From NCBI GenBank assembly GCA_964400785.1, contig CAYNWB010000002.1, forward strand, positions 60,493 to 124,492: a stretch of DNA of 64,000 nucleotides, in the 5' to 3' direction. This document shows positions 16,988-26,321 of the stretch, one piece after another. The stretch comes from CAVQGZ01 sp964400785 (GTDB taxonomy: Bacteria > Actinomycetota > Actinomycetes > Jiangellales > Jiangellaceae). The notes beneath the pieces are model-generated. The model did not search any database, had not been told where the DNA came from, and worked only from the letters and a program-made list of their open reading frames with translations. The position numbers and the translations under genes were made by a program. Positions within the stretch are counted from its first letter, which is position 1. The number at the start of each line of letters is the position of its first letter.

Positions 16988-17916
16988 GAGTGCAGACCCA
17001 CGAAGACGATGTTGACGCCGAAGAAGTTGAACAGCAGCGTCGAGTAGGCGACCAACGAGATCACCGCGGCACGCCGGCCGCGCCATCCCGCCGTCGTGCG
17101 GGCGTGCAGGTAGGCCGCGTAGAGGATCCACGTGATGAGTGACCACGTCTCCTTGGGGTCCCAGCCCCAGTAGCGGCCCCACGCGTACTCGGCCCAGATG
17201 GCACCGGCGACGACCGCGAAGGTCCAGATGGGAAAGCCGAACGCGGTCACCCGGTAGGCGATCCGGTCGAGCGTGGCCGCGTCGGGCAGGCGCGACACCA
17301 TCCGCCCGGACGTGCGGCCGCGCTTCTCGGCGACGTCGCGCACCAGGTACAGCGCGGTCGCGACCATGCTCAGCGTGAAGAAGGCAGCCGCCAGGGTGGC
17401 CGCTGCCACATGGATGACCAGCCAGGGCGAGCGCAGCGCGGGCACGAGCGGGGCAGCCGGGATGTAGAGCACGGTCACTGCCAGCCCGACGGTGAGCAGC
17501 AGCACCCCGGTGACCCACACGGCGAACGCGCGCAGGTCGTAGCGGCGCATGAACAGCAAGAAGGCGACCGCCACGAGGAACGAGCCGGTGATCGCGAACT
17601 CGTACATGTTGCCCCAGGGCACCCGTCCGGCGGCCAGGCCGCGCAGCAGCACGCCCGCCCCCAGGATGGCGGTGCCCAGCACGAGGGTCGCCCGACCCGC
17701 GCCCCACCAGCGAGACGTCGTGGCCGGGCCGGGGGTCGGCGCCTGTGCCACGTCGCTCGTCCCTGCGGCGCCGACGGCGACCCGCTGCTCAGCCTGGTGG
17801 CGCACCGGTGAGGCGAAGGCGAGGTCGGCGGCGAAGGCGGCCAGCGAGACGGCCCACACGATCATGGCCGCGTCGACCAGGACGTTGCTCAGGTACGCGG
17901 CGGTGTCGGCGTTCAC
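16972..17916 (-). CDS. ccsB: Cytochrome c biogenesis protein CcsB (CcsA/ResC type)
   Basis: System II heme-handling membrane protein, 314 residues with about eight helices. It carries the WWD signature WGRYWGWDPKETW (around residue 247-259) that presents heme to the apocytochrome, plus flanking histidines (VIHVAAA, LHARTT). Works with ResB to export heme and attach it to CXXCH motifs. The naming of ResB and ResC homologues varies; this one is the WWD component. The GTG overlaps the resB stop by four bases; it is the last gene of the long hem/ccs operon. Confidence 0.92.
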   Translation of the reverse strand: MNADTAAYLSNVLVDAAMIVWAVSLAAFAADLAFASPVRHQAEQRVAVGAAGTSDVAQAPTPGPATTSRWWGAGRATLVLGTAILGAGVLLRGLAAGRVPWGNMYEFAITGSFLVAVAFLLFMRRYDLRAFAVWVTGVLLLTVGLAVTVLYIPAAPLVPALRSPWLVIHVAAATLAAAFFTLSMVATALYLVRDVAEKRGRTSGRMVSRLPDAATLDRIAYRVTAFGFPIWTFAVVAGAIWAEYAWGRYWGWDPKETWSLITWILYAAYLHARTTAGWRGRRAAVISLVAYSTLLFNFFGVNIVFVGLHSYGGV

Positions 17917-19559
17917 GTCAGCTCCTTCTCGACCGCCGCCACCACGGCGGACAGCTCCTCGTCCAGCTCTCCGGCGTCACCCGAGGCGACCCGGTCGAGC
18001 CCGGCGACGTGCAGAACGGTAGCCGCTGTGGCCGGCGAGGGCTGTGCGGGTGTGGCCGCGGTCACGTCCGAACCGTTGCGAACCCGCACCCACATTCGTC
18101 GGCGTCGTACGAACAGGGTGGGCAGCAGCCCGGCGATCGCCAGTGCCGCGCCGAGCAGCGCCAGCTCCTTGCCGGCGTTGCGGCTGACCTGCAGGTTGAC
18201 CCACGTCGACACCCCCTCGAAGGCCACCGTGCCGGCCCCGTCGGGCAGGTCGACGGAGTCACCGAGGCTCAGCGCTGCCCGAAACGGCTCGTCGCCCGAC
18301 GTGAGCTGCTGCATGTCGGTGGTGTCGAGGCGGTACACCGACTGGGTCACGCCGTCGTCCAGCCCGAGGTCGCCCTGCCACGCCGTCAGCACCAGGACGG
18401 GGTTGCCCAGCCCCGGGAAGATCGACTGCGGACCTTCCGGGCCGATGATGCCGGTGGGCAGGAAGACACCTTGCAGTCCCAGGTCCGGCGCGTCGCCCTG
18501 GGGCACCTTGACCACGCCCGTGGAGGTGAACGAGGCGTCCTGCGGCAGGAAGGGGACCGGCTGCGAGAACAGCACCTCACCGTCGGCGGAGCGCACCGTG
18601 ATCTGTGGTGCGTACCCGGGGTTGAGCAGGTGTACCAGCGTCCCGTCGACGGCCAGCGGCTTGTTGACCAGGATCGTTCGCTGCTCGACAGGCGCTCCGG
18701 GACTCGGCTCGAGAGTCACCCGGGCCTCGAAGTTCGACGGGCTACCCATCGCCGGGCCGTCGTCGGTGAACTCGACGACGAACTCCTCCACCGTGAGGGC
18801 GAACGGGGGCAGGTCGCCCGCGTCGAACCGGGCTCCGGCGGTGAGCCCGTCGTACTGGATCGGGGAGTTGGCGAAGCCCTCCCCCTCCACGACGAGAACG
18901 CTGCCGCGGTAGCCGAACAGGCTGCCGGCGGCGACCGACACCAGGACGACGACCAGGGCGAGGTGGAACAGCAGGTTGCCGGTCTCCTTCAGGTACCCGC
19001 GCTCGGCCGCCAGCGCGGTGCCGGACGAGTCGCCGGACGGTGCCCGGCTGTCCTGCACCCGCTCCACCCGAAAGCGCCGCGCTCGCAGCACGCGTTCGGC
19101 AGCGTCCAGCACGTCGTCCGGTGTGCCACCCACGACCAGCTCACGGTGAGCCGGCATCCGAGCCAGCCGGCTCGGCGGAGCCGGCGGCCGAGCCCGCAGC
19201 GCCCGCCAGTGCACCCCGATCCGCGGGATGATGCAGCCGATGAGCGAGATCATCAGCAGCAGGTAGACCGCCGAGAACCACGGGGTGGAGTACAGGTCGA
19301 ACAGGCCGAGGCGCTCGGCCCACACCGCGAGGTCGGGGTTGCGCTCGGCCCAGTCGGCCGCAGCGAGCGGGTTCGCCTCGCGCTGCGGCACGATCGATCC
19401 CGGAACGGCCGCCACGGCGAGCAGGAACAACAGGAACAGCGCCACGCGCATCGAGGTGAGCTGACGCCAGGCCCAGCGGCCGAGCTCGCTCGGGCGCAGC
19501 GCGGGCGGGCCCGCCGGCGGCGGCACCTGGTCGTGCGTCGGCTCCGCGGTGGTGGTCAC
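17913..19559 (-). CDS. resB: Cytochrome c biogenesis protein ResB
   Basis: System II cytochrome c synthetase partner, 548 residues. Three N-terminal transmembrane helices (about 35-55, 90-110 and 185-205) are followed by a large extracytoplasmic domain of about 260 residues and a last helix (~478-496) before a basic tail. Marks: SMRVALFLLFLLAVAAVPGS, ERGYLKETGNLLFHLALV with a conserved histidine, and ISRNAGKELALLG-type residues near the end. The GTG overlaps the ccdA stop (GTGA). Together with CcsB and CcdA it forms the cytochrome c assembly module. Confidence 0.92.
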   Translation of the reverse strand: MTTTAEPTHDQVPPPAGPPALRPSELGRWAWRQLTSMRVALFLLFLLAVAAVPGSIVPQREANPLAAADWAERNPDLAVWAERLGLFDLYSTPWFSAVYLLLMISLIGCIIPRIGVHWRALRARPPAPPSRLARMPAHRELVVGGTPDDVLDAAERVLRARRFRVERVQDSRAPSGDSSGTALAAERGYLKETGNLLFHLALVVVLVSVAAGSLFGYRGSVLVVEGEGFANSPIQYDGLTAGARFDAGDLPPFALTVEEFVVEFTDDGPAMGSPSNFEARVTLEPSPGAPVEQRTILVNKPLAVDGTLVHLLNPGYAPQITVRSADGEVLFSQPVPFLPQDASFTSTGVVKVPQGDAPDLGLQGVFLPTGIIGPEGPQSIFPGLGNPVLVLTAWQGDLGLDDGVTQSVYRLDTTDMQQLTSGDEPFRAALSLGDSVDLPDGAGTVAFEGVSTWVNLQVSRNAGKELALLGAALAIAGLLPTLFVRRRRMWVRVRNGSDVTAATPAQPSPATAATVLHVAGLDRVASGDAGELDEELSAVVAAVEKELT

Positions 19560-20320
19560 AGCACCACCTCGAACCCCGACACCCAACCCTGCAGGGCGGC
19601 CATCGCCTGGCTCCACAGCCCGGTGACCAGCGCGATCCCCAGGGCGACGAGCACGACCGCGCCGACCGTCTGCACCGTGCGCATGTGCCGGCGCAGCCAG
19701 GCCGACAGCCCGCTGGCCCGGCCGTACACGGCGGCGAAGACCAGGAAGGGCACGCCGAGCCCCACGCAGTAGGCGACCGAGAGCAGCGCTCCCCGGGCTG
19801 CGGTGCCCTGGTCGAAGGCGAGCACCTGCACCGCGGCGAGCGTCGGACCGATGCAGGGTGTCCAGCCGATCGCGAAGAGCACGCCGAGCACGGGTGCGGC
19901 GCCCAGGCCTACCCCGGGGAACCGGTCGATGAAGCGGCGGTCGGCGTCCAGGCCCGGCAGCCAGCCACCGAAGGCAAGGCCGACGACGATCGTGACGACG
20001 CCGAGCACCCGGGTGATGGGCTGCTGGTACTCCAGCAGCAGGCTGCCCAGCCCTCCGAACAGCGCTCCGTACGAGACGAACACGAGCGTGAAGCCGGCCA
20101 CGAAGAGCACGGTCCCGAGCATCACGCGGCTGGTCTGCCGGGTCTGCACGAGCGTCGTGCCCGACGGTGTCGCGACCGGCAGGCCGCTGACGTAGGACAG
20201 ATAGGCCGGCACGAGGGGCAGCACGCACGGGCTGGCGAACGACACCAGGCCGGCCAGCGCGGCGAGCGGCAGCGCGACCAGCAGCGACCCGGTCAGCACG
20301 GCCTCGGCGGCACCGTTCAC
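19556..20320 (-). CDS. ccdA: Thiol-disulfide transporter CcdA
   Basis: Six-helix membrane protein of 254 residues that passes reducing equivalents from cytoplasmic thioredoxin to extracytoplasmic TlpA/ResA. The two redox cysteines are visible in FASPCVLPLVPAYLSYVSG (residue ~31) and IGWTPCIGPTLAAV (~155). It overlaps both neighbours by four bases (GTGA), tlpA upstream and resB downstream, so electron supply and heme ligation are cotranslated. Confidence 0.93.
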   Translation of the reverse strand: MNGAAEAVLTGSLLVALPLAALAGLVSFASPCVLPLVPAYLSYVSGLPVATPSGTTLVQTRQTSRVMLGTVLFVAGFTLVFVSYGALFGGLGSLLLEYQQPITRVLGVVTIVVGLAFGGWLPGLDADRRFIDRFPGVGLGAAPVLGVLFAIGWTPCIGPTLAAVQVLAFDQGTAARGALLSVAYCVGLGVPFLVFAAVYGRASGLSAWLRRHMRTVQTVGAVVLVALGIALVTGLWSQAMAALQGWVSGFEVVL

Positions 20321-20883
20321 GCCGGCTCCTCGGCCACCTCGGTGACCAGGTCACGCAGCGACGTCTCGGTGATGGGGCCGATCACCCGCGCGGCCATGTT
20401 GCCGTCGCGGTCGACCACGAGGGTGCTTGGTATCGCAGCCGGGGGCAGGGTGTCGCGGAAGGCCAGCAGCCGCCGCCCGTCGGAGTCGACGACGCTGGGG
20501 TACGGCACGCCGAACTCGGCCTCGAACGCCTTGGCCGCCGTCTCGGTGTCGCGGGTGTTCACCCCGACGAAGACCACGCCGTCGTCCGCAGTCTGCTCGG
20601 CCACGGCAGCGAACGCAGGCGCCTCGGCCCGGCACGGCGCGCACCACGACCCCCACACGTTGAGCACGACGACGTCGCCGACCTGGTCGGCGAGGTCGAA
20701 GGCGCCCCCGTCGAGAGTCGGCCCGGAGAACGCTGGAGCCGGCTCGCGTTCGGCACGGTCGATCACGGTGACCACACCTCCGCCCTGGACGAAACCGGCC
20801 TGCGCTGCCGGCTCGACCCGTCCGTCACCGCCGCAACCGGCCAGTGCCAGGGCGGCCACCACTGCGACACCTGCACCGCGCAC
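20317..20883 (-). CDS. tlpA: TlpA/ResA-type thioredoxin lipoprotein
   Basis: Extracytoplasmic thiol reductase that keeps apocytochrome c heme-binding cysteines reduced; 188 residues. A lipoprotein signal (LALAGC, cysteine at residue 17) is followed by a thioredoxin fold with the active site WGSWCAPCRAEAP and the cis-proline segment PPAAIPSTLVVDRDG. I chose the GTG at 20883: it gives a proper signal peptide and lies one base after the stop of the upstream phosphatase gene (TGAcGTG). Partner of CcdA. Confidence 0.92.
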   Translation of the reverse strand: MRGAGVAVVAALALAGCGGDGRVEPAAQAGFVQGGGVVTVIDRAEREPAPAFSGPTLDGGAFDLADQVGDVVVLNVWGSWCAPCRAEAPAFAAVAEQTADDGVVFVGVNTRDTETAAKAFEAEFGVPYPSVVDSDGRRLLAFRDTLPPAAIPSTLVVDRDGNMAARVIGPITETSLRDLVTEVAEEPA

Positions 20884-20884
20884 G

Positions 20885-21529
20885 TCAGGCGCCCACCTGG
20901 AAGCGCCGCGCGGGCTTGACCGGGAGCAGGTCGGCGGCCGGCTCGGTGTAGCGGACCGAGACGATGTCACGACCCTGCAGGGTCATGCTCGTCATCGACG
21001 CCAACGAGCACTCCCGCACGCGAGGGTCGTGCCACAGGCGCTTGCCGAGCGCGGCGTTGCGCGCCGTCCAGATCGGTAGCTGGTGGGAGACGACGACCGC
21101 CTCGTGACCCTCGGCAGCCGCGGCGGCGTCCTCGATCGCCGCCAGCATCCGGGCCGCGACGATGTCGTAGGGCTCACCCCAGGACGGACGGAAGGGGTTG
21201 CGCAGGTGCCACCAGGCCGACGGCTGCCGCAGTGCCCCGTCGCCGACGCCGAACCGCTGGCCCTCGAAGACGTTGGCGGCCTCGATGAGGCGGTCGTCGA
21301 CCTGCGGCGCGATGCCCAGGGCGGCGGCCGTCGGCGCGATGGTCTCGCGCGCCCGCTCGAGGGGAGAGCTCACGAGGTGGGTGACGTCCCGACCGACCAT
21401 CGTCTGGGCGATCCGCTCGGCCATGGCCCGGCCCAGGTCTGACAGGTGGTAGTCGGGCAGACGCCCGTAGAGCACCCCGTCGGGGTTGTGCACCTCGCCG
21501 TGGCGTACCACGTGCACGATCGTCGTCAT
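20885..21529 (-). CDS. Histidine phosphatase (phosphoglycerate mutase-like)
   Basis: 214 residues. The family RHG motif VVRHGEVHNPDGVLYGRLPD is at the N-terminus, SSPLERARETIAPTA follows, and the second catalytic histidine is in VVVSHQLPIW. The motif RHGEVHNP and position beside hemL and tlpA match the mycobacterial gene between hemL and the thioredoxin gene. The substrate is unknown; it could act on small phosphorylated metabolites. It starts one base after the hemL stop. Confidence 0.85.
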   Translation of the reverse strand: MTTIVHVVRHGEVHNPDGVLYGRLPDYHLSDLGRAMAERIAQTMVGRDVTHLVSSPLERARETIAPTAAALGIAPQVDDRLIEAANVFEGQRFGVGDGALRQPSAWWHLRNPFRPSWGEPYDIVAARMLAAIEDAAAAAEGHEAVVVSHQLPIWTARNAALGKRLWHDPRVRECSLASMTSMTLQGRDIVSVRYTEPAADLLPVKPARRFQVGA

Positions 21530-21530
21530 C

Positions 21531-22832
21531 TCACGAACCCACCTTCGCTGCAGCGGACGCGGCCCTGGGCAGCGCCTGCACGACCTGGTCGAGTGCGGCG
21601 TCGTCGTGAGCTGCCGAGACGAACCACGACTCGAAGGCACTCGGCGGCAACGACACCCCCTGGGACAGCATGGCGTGGAAGAAGGCCGCGAAGGCCTCCG
21701 TGTTCTGACGGCGCGCGGCCGCGTAGTCGGGCACGCTCGCCTCGTCGGTGAAGAAGACGCTGAACATGGAGCCCGCCCGCTGCACGACGTGGGGCACGCC
21801 GGCTGCCGTGAGCGCGTCCGTCACGCTGCCGACGAGGGCATCGGCTGCGGCGTCGACCCGCGCGTACACCTCGCCGTCGGCCAGGCGCAGCGTCGTCAGG
21901 CCGGCCGTGGTGGCCACGGGGTTGCCCGACAGGGTGCCGGCTTGGTAGACCGGACCGTCCGGGGCCAGGCGGTCCATCACGTCCGCGCGGCCCCCGAATG
22001 CGGCCGCCGGAAAACCCCCACCCATGACCTTGCCGAAGGTGACCAGGTCGGCCGCGACCCCCTCGAGCCCGTACCAGCCCGCAGGCGACACGCGAAAGCC
22101 GGTCATCACCTCGTCGAGCACGAGCAGGGCACCGTGCTGGCTGGTCAGCCGGCGCAGGGTGGCGTTGAACCCCGGCGCCGGGGGAACGACACCCATGTTC
22201 CCCGCTGCCGCCTCGGCCAGCACCGCAGCCACCTCGTGGCCCCGCTCGGCGAACAGTGTCTCGACGGCCCCCACGTCGTTGTAGGGCAGAACGACGGTGT
22301 CGGCGGTGACGGCCGCCGGCACACCCGGGGAGTCGGGCAGACCGAGTGTGGCGACGCCGGAGCCCGCGGCTGCCAGCAGTGCGTCCACGTGCCCGTGGTA
22401 GTGGCCGGCGAACTTGACGACGAGGCTGCGGCCCGTGAACCCGCGGGCGAGCCGGACGGCGCTCATCGTGGCCTCGGTGCCGCTGGAGACCAGGCGCACC
22501 TTCTGCACCGGAGCGACGCGAGTCACGATCTGCTCGGCCAGCTCGATCTCGGGGGTGGACGGGGCGCCGAACGACGTCCCCGCCGCAGCGGCCTCGGCCA
22601 CCGCCCGCACCACCTCGGGATGGGCGTGACCGAGCAGCAGCGGCCCCCAGGAGCAGACCAGGTCGACGTAGCGCGTGCCGTCGGCGTCCCAGACGTAGGG
22701 GCCCGAGCCGCGCACCATCACCCGCGGCGAACCTCCCACCGCGCGAAAGGCACGTACCGGCGAGCTGACCCCACCGGGGGTGACGGCGCGGGCGCGCTGC
22801 ATCCACGCCGAGGACTGCGCCGTGCCGCTCAC
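21531..22832 (-). CDS. hemL: Glutamate-1-semialdehyde 2,1-aminomutase
   Basis: PLP enzyme of aminotransferase class III, 433 residues, producing 5-aminolevulinate in the C5 pathway. Marks: TPGGVSSPVRAFRAVGG, GPLLLGHAHPEVV, SSGTEATMSAVRLARGFTG, LVLDEVMTGFR and the PLP lysine in TFGKVMGGGFPAAAFGG (around residue 267). Together with hemA in the same operon it shows that this organism makes ALA from glutamyl-tRNA. The ATG overlaps the hemB stop by four bases. Confidence 0.96.
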   Translation of the reverse strand: MSGTAQSSAWMQRARAVTPGGVSSPVRAFRAVGGSPRVMVRGSGPYVWDADGTRYVDLVCSWGPLLLGHAHPEVVRAVAEAAAAGTSFGAPSTPEIELAEQIVTRVAPVQKVRLVSSGTEATMSAVRLARGFTGRSLVVKFAGHYHGHVDALLAAAGSGVATLGLPDSPGVPAAVTADTVVLPYNDVGAVETLFAERGHEVAAVLAEAAAGNMGVVPPAPGFNATLRRLTSQHGALLVLDEVMTGFRVSPAGWYGLEGVAADLVTFGKVMGGGFPAAAFGGRADVMDRLAPDGPVYQAGTLSGNPVATTAGLTTLRLADGEVYARVDAAADALVGSVTDALTAAGVPHVVQRAGSMFSVFFTDEASVPDYAAARRQNTEAFAAFFHAMLSQGVSLPPSAFESWFVSAAHDDAALDQVVQALPRAASAAAKVGS

Positions 22833-23854
22833 GGGTCCAGTCTCTCCCGACCCAGCAGGCGCAGCGCGTCGAGTGCCCAGTAGGTGAGCACCACGTCCGC
22901 ACCCGCGCGGCGGATGCCCAGCAGCGACTCCAGCACGGCCCGGTCGCGGTCGACCCAGCCTCGGGCCGCGGCGGCCTCGACCATCGCCATCTCGCCGGAG
23001 ACCTGGTAGGCAGCCACCGGCACCTCGACGGCAGCACGCACCGCGGCCACGACGTCCAGGTACCCCCCGGCCGGCTTCACCATCACCGCGTCGGCGCCCT
23101 CCGCTACGTCCAGGCGCACCTCACGCAGGGCCTCCCTCGCGTTGGCAGGGTTCTGCTGGTAGCCGGAGCGGTCGGCCGGCACGTCGACGTCGCTGCCGAG
23201 GCTGGAGTCGACCGCCTCACGGAAAGGTCCGTAGAGGGCCGAGGCGTACTTCGCCGAGTAGGCCAGGATCGCCACGTCGCTGCGCCCCACCTCGTCCAGG
23301 GCAGAACGCACGGCGCCGACCTGGCCGTCCATCATGCCGCTGGTGCCGACCACGTGGGCTCCGGCAGCCGCCAGTGCCTGCGCCATCTCGGCGTACCGCT
23401 GCAGGGTCGCGTCGTTGTCGACGACCACCCGGGACGCACCGTCGCGCCCGACCACGCCGCAGTGGCCATGGTCGGTGAACTCGTCCAGGCAGAGGTCGGC
23501 CATGACGACGAGGTCGTCGCCGACCTCGGCCCGCACCGTCGCAAGGGCCTGGTTGAGCACCCCGTCGGGGTCCACGGCGCCGCTGCCGTAGGCGTCCTTG
23601 TGCTGCGGGACGCCGAACAGCATCACGCCTCCCAGTGCCGCCTCGGCCGCCCGCACGACCTCGGCGCGCATCGAGTCCATGCTGTGGCGCACGACGCCGG
23701 GCATGGACTCGATCGGCGCGGCGGCCTGCAGCCCCTCGCCGACGAACATCGGCAGCACGAGGTGGGCCGGCGTCACGGTCGTCTCGCTGACGAGCCTGCG
23801 GTGGGCGGCACTGGTCCGCCAGCGTCGCGGGCGGACGGCGGGAAAGCCCGTCAC
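22829..23854 (-). CDS. hemB: Porphobilinogen synthase (ALA dehydratase)
   Basis: Condenses two 5-aminolevulinates to porphobilinogen; 341 residues. The two Schiff-base lysines are in ILAYSAKYASALYGPF and ADAVMVKPAGGYLD. The metal-site region reads MADLCLDEFTDHGHCG, where the aspartates and the spacing of cysteines suggest the Mg-dependent or mixed type rather than the three-cysteine zinc type; I infer this from motif appearance only. Four-base overlaps join it to hemD upstream and hemL downstream. Confidence 0.96.
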   Translation of the reverse strand: MTGFPAVRPRRWRTSAAHRRLVSETTVTPAHLVLPMFVGEGLQAAAPIESMPGVVRHSMDSMRAEVVRAAEAALGGVMLFGVPQHKDAYGSGAVDPDGVLNQALATVRAEVGDDLVVMADLCLDEFTDHGHCGVVGRDGASRVVVDNDATLQRYAEMAQALAAAGAHVVGTSGMMDGQVGAVRSALDEVGRSDVAILAYSAKYASALYGPFREAVDSSLGSDVDVPADRSGYQQNPANAREALREVRLDVAEGADAVMVKPAGGYLDVVAAVRAAVEVPVAAYQVSGEMAMVEAAAARGWVDRDRAVLESLLGIRRAGADVVLTYWALDALRLLGRERLDP

Positions 23855-25392
23855 GTCGCCCGGCGGCGCGAGGACGCCGGACGCCGTGCCGCGCCGCGCC
23901 GACGCTGAGAGGGCCGCGTGACGGGTTCGCCCGCGGCGGCCATCTCGTCCCGGCGCCGCTCGGCGTACGCGGCCAGCGCATCGGCAAGCACCTCGACCGA
24001 CGGGCTGGGCGCCAGCACGTCGACCCGCATGCCGTGCTCCTCGACGGTGCGGGCGGTCTGCGGTCCGATGCAGGCCACCACCGTGCTGGGATGCGGCTTG
24101 CCGGCGATGCCGACCAGGTTGCGCACCGTCGACGACGACGTGAAGACCACTGCGTCGAACGCGCCGCCCTTGATGGCCTCGCGGATGGCAGCCGGCGGCG
24201 GGGCCGCACGCACGGTGCGGTAGGCCGTGACGTCCTCGGGCTCCCAGCCGAGCTCAGTGAGCCCCGCGGCCAGGGTCTCCGTGGCGATGTCGGCGCGAGG
24301 CAGGAACACCCGGTTCATCGGGTCGGTCTCGTCGTCGTAGACGGGCCAGTCGGCCAGCAGCCCCCTCGACGACTGCTCACCGCTGGGCACCAGGTCGGGG
24401 GTGATGCCCCACGCCTGAAGGCTCTGCGCGGTCTTGTCCCCCACCGCCGCGATCCTGACGCCGGACATGGCTCGGGCGTCCAGGCCATAGGCCTCCAGCC
24501 TGGTGCGGACGGCCTTGAGGGCGTTGACCGAGGTGAACACGATCCAGGCGTAGCGGCCCTCCACCAGGCCGCGCAGCGCTCGCTCGATCTGGTTGGGGTT
24601 GCGTGGCGGCTCCACGGAGATGGTGGGCACCTCGTCGGCCAGCGCGCCATGGCGGCACAGGCGGTCCACGAGGGGCGCCGCCTGGTCCTTGGTGCGGGGT
24701 ACGAGCACCCGCCAGCCGAACAGGGGCCGCGTCTCGAACCACCCCAGGGGCGTCGCGGCCGACTGGGCATCGCTGACGAACACCGCCACCACGGGGTCGT
24801 CCCCGTCGCTGGACTCGGCCAGCCGCCCCAGGGTCGTGCGCTCGGTGGTCTGGGCAGCCGTCGTTCCGTTCGTCACGAGCAGCACGACCGCAGCCGGGTC
24901 GGCACCGTCGGCCAGGTGGGACTTGGCCAGCGACGCGATCTCGGCACGCGCCCCGTGCACGACGGTCGTGCCGTCGACGACCACGGTCACCGGCGAGTCG
25001 GCCGTGCCGACCGGGATGCCCGCGTAGGCCGGCACCGCCGTGGCCAGAGGCACGCCCGGCACGACCTCGAACGGCACACCGGCGCGGCGGCACGCGGCTG
25101 CCTCCTCGACACCGTAGGAGTCCACGAGCGGGTCTCCGACCAGCACCCGCGCAACTCGTTGTCCCGAGCGGGCCGCGGCGACGACGGCGGCAGCCGCCGT
25201 CGGTCCGTGCTGCTCGACGACCTCGACCCCGGTCGGCAGCAGCTCGGGCGGCACAAGGCCGGCGCGCTGCAGCAGCACGACGTCGGCCTCACCCAGCGAC
25301 CGCAGCGCGGCCCGGGTCAGCAGACCTGGGTCGCCAGGTCCGGCGCCGATGAAGACGACGGTGCCGGGCTCGGTCGCAGATCGCTTGCTCAC
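23851..25392 (-). CDS. hemD: Uroporphyrinogen-III synthase fused to a SUMT-like methyltransferase domain
   Basis: 513 residues. Residues ~10-235 resemble uroporphyrinogen-III C-methyltransferase (IGAGPGDPGLLTRAAL near the start, then VLVGDPLVDSYGVEEAAACR where active enzymes usually have GDPFVFGRGGEE). Residues ~240-480 form the HemD synthase domain (WRVLVPRTKDQAAPLV, WIVFTSVNALKAV, AVGDKTAQSL, VFTSSSTVRNLVG). The altered GDP motif makes methyltransferase activity uncertain, as in the mycobacterial homologue. The C-terminal tail is Arg-rich. Joined to hemC and hemB by four-base overlaps. Confidence 0.92.
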   Translation of the reverse strand: MSKRSATEPGTVVFIGAGPGDPGLLTRAALRSLGEADVVLLQRAGLVPPELLPTGVEVVEQHGPTAAAAVVAAARSGQRVARVLVGDPLVDSYGVEEAAACRRAGVPFEVVPGVPLATAVPAYAGIPVGTADSPVTVVVDGTTVVHGARAEIASLAKSHLADGADPAAVVLLVTNGTTAAQTTERTTLGRLAESSDGDDPVVAVFVSDAQSAATPLGWFETRPLFGWRVLVPRTKDQAAPLVDRLCRHGALADEVPTISVEPPRNPNQIERALRGLVEGRYAWIVFTSVNALKAVRTRLEAYGLDARAMSGVRIAAVGDKTAQSLQAWGITPDLVPSGEQSSRGLLADWPVYDDETDPMNRVFLPRADIATETLAAGLTELGWEPEDVTAYRTVRAAPPPAAIREAIKGGAFDAVVFTSSSTVRNLVGIAGKPHPSTVVACIGPQTARTVEEHGMRVDVLAPSPSVEVLADALAAYAERRRDEMAAAGEPVTRPSQRRRGAARRPASSRRRAT

Positions 25393-26321
25393 AGCGTGGT
25401 CTCCTCGAGGTACGGGGACGTGGTCGGGATCAGGTCGGACGCGCCGCGCGCCAGCAGGTCGCGAGCAAGTGCGTGGCCCAGGGCGACGGGGGCGTCGGCG
25501 GCACCACGCACGTGGCCCGACACGGCGTGGCTGCCGTCGATCGACCAGACACGGGCATGCAGCACGACCTGGTCGTCGACGAGGCCGGCCAGCGCACCGA
25601 CCGGGGCGCTGCAGCCTGCCTCCAGGCCGGCCAGAGCGGCCCGCTCGGCCAGCACCGCCGTCCGGCTCGACTGGTCGTCCAGGTCGGCCAGGGCCGCGGC
25701 GAGGTCGTCGGCGACGTCGGCGCGCGCCTCGACGGCGAGGGCTCCCTGCCCGGGTGCGGGCACCATCACCGAGGCGTCGAGCGGGTCGACGACGACGTCG
25801 GTACGGCCGAGTCGTCGCAGGCCGGCAGCGGCGAGCACGACGGCGTCGACCTCGCCGTCGGCCACCATCGCCAGACGGGTGTCGATGTTGCCGCGCACGT
25901 CGACGGGCACGAGTCCACGGTTCAGCGCGCGCAGAGCGGCGGCCCGACGCGGCGACCCCGTGCCGATCCTGGCTCCCGGGGTGAGGTCGGCCAGCGCAGA
26001 CCCGACCAGAGCGTCTCGGGGGTCCTCCCGCTCGGGAACCGCCGCCAGCACGAGCCCGGGCACCGGCGCGGTCGGCAGGTCCTTGAGCGAGTGCACGGCC
26101 AGGTCGATCTCTCCTGCCAGCAGGCGGTCGCGCAGCGCGCTCACGAACACACCCGACCCGCCGATCGTGGCCAGGGGCGCGCGGTCGACATCGCCCTGGG
26201 TGGTCACCTCCACCACGGCCACTGGCCGGTCGAGCGCGCGGGCGAGAGCCTCGGCGACCTCGCGCGTCTGTCGCATCGCGAGGGGGCTGCGCCGCGTCCC
26301 GACGAGCACGGGGTGGGTCAT
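25389..26321 (-). CDS. hemC: Hydroxymethylbilane synthase
   Basis: Polymerises four porphobilinogens to hydroxymethylbilane; 310 residues. Marks: LVGTRRSPLAMRQTREV at the N-terminus, HSLKDLPT, RREDPRDAL-type segment (ERE DPRDALVG), IGTGSPRRAAALRAL and the dipyrromethane-cofactor cysteine in AGLEAGCSAPVGALA. The start overlaps the hemA stop by four bases and the end overlaps hemD by four. Confidence 0.96.
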   Translation of the reverse strand: MTHPVLVGTRRSPLAMRQTREVAEALARALDRPVAVVEVTTQGDVDRAPLATIGGSGVFVSALRDRLLAGEIDLAVHSLKDLPTAPVPGLVLAAVPEREDPRDALVGSALADLTPGARIGTGSPRRAAALRALNRGLVPVDVRGNIDTRLAMVADGEVDAVVLAAAGLRRLGRTDVVVDPLDASVMVPAPGQGALAVEARADVADDLAAALADLDDQSSRTAVLAERAALAGLEAGCSAPVGALAGLVDDQVVLHARVWSIDGSHAVSGHVRGAADAPVALGHALARDLLARGASDLIPTTSPYLEETTL

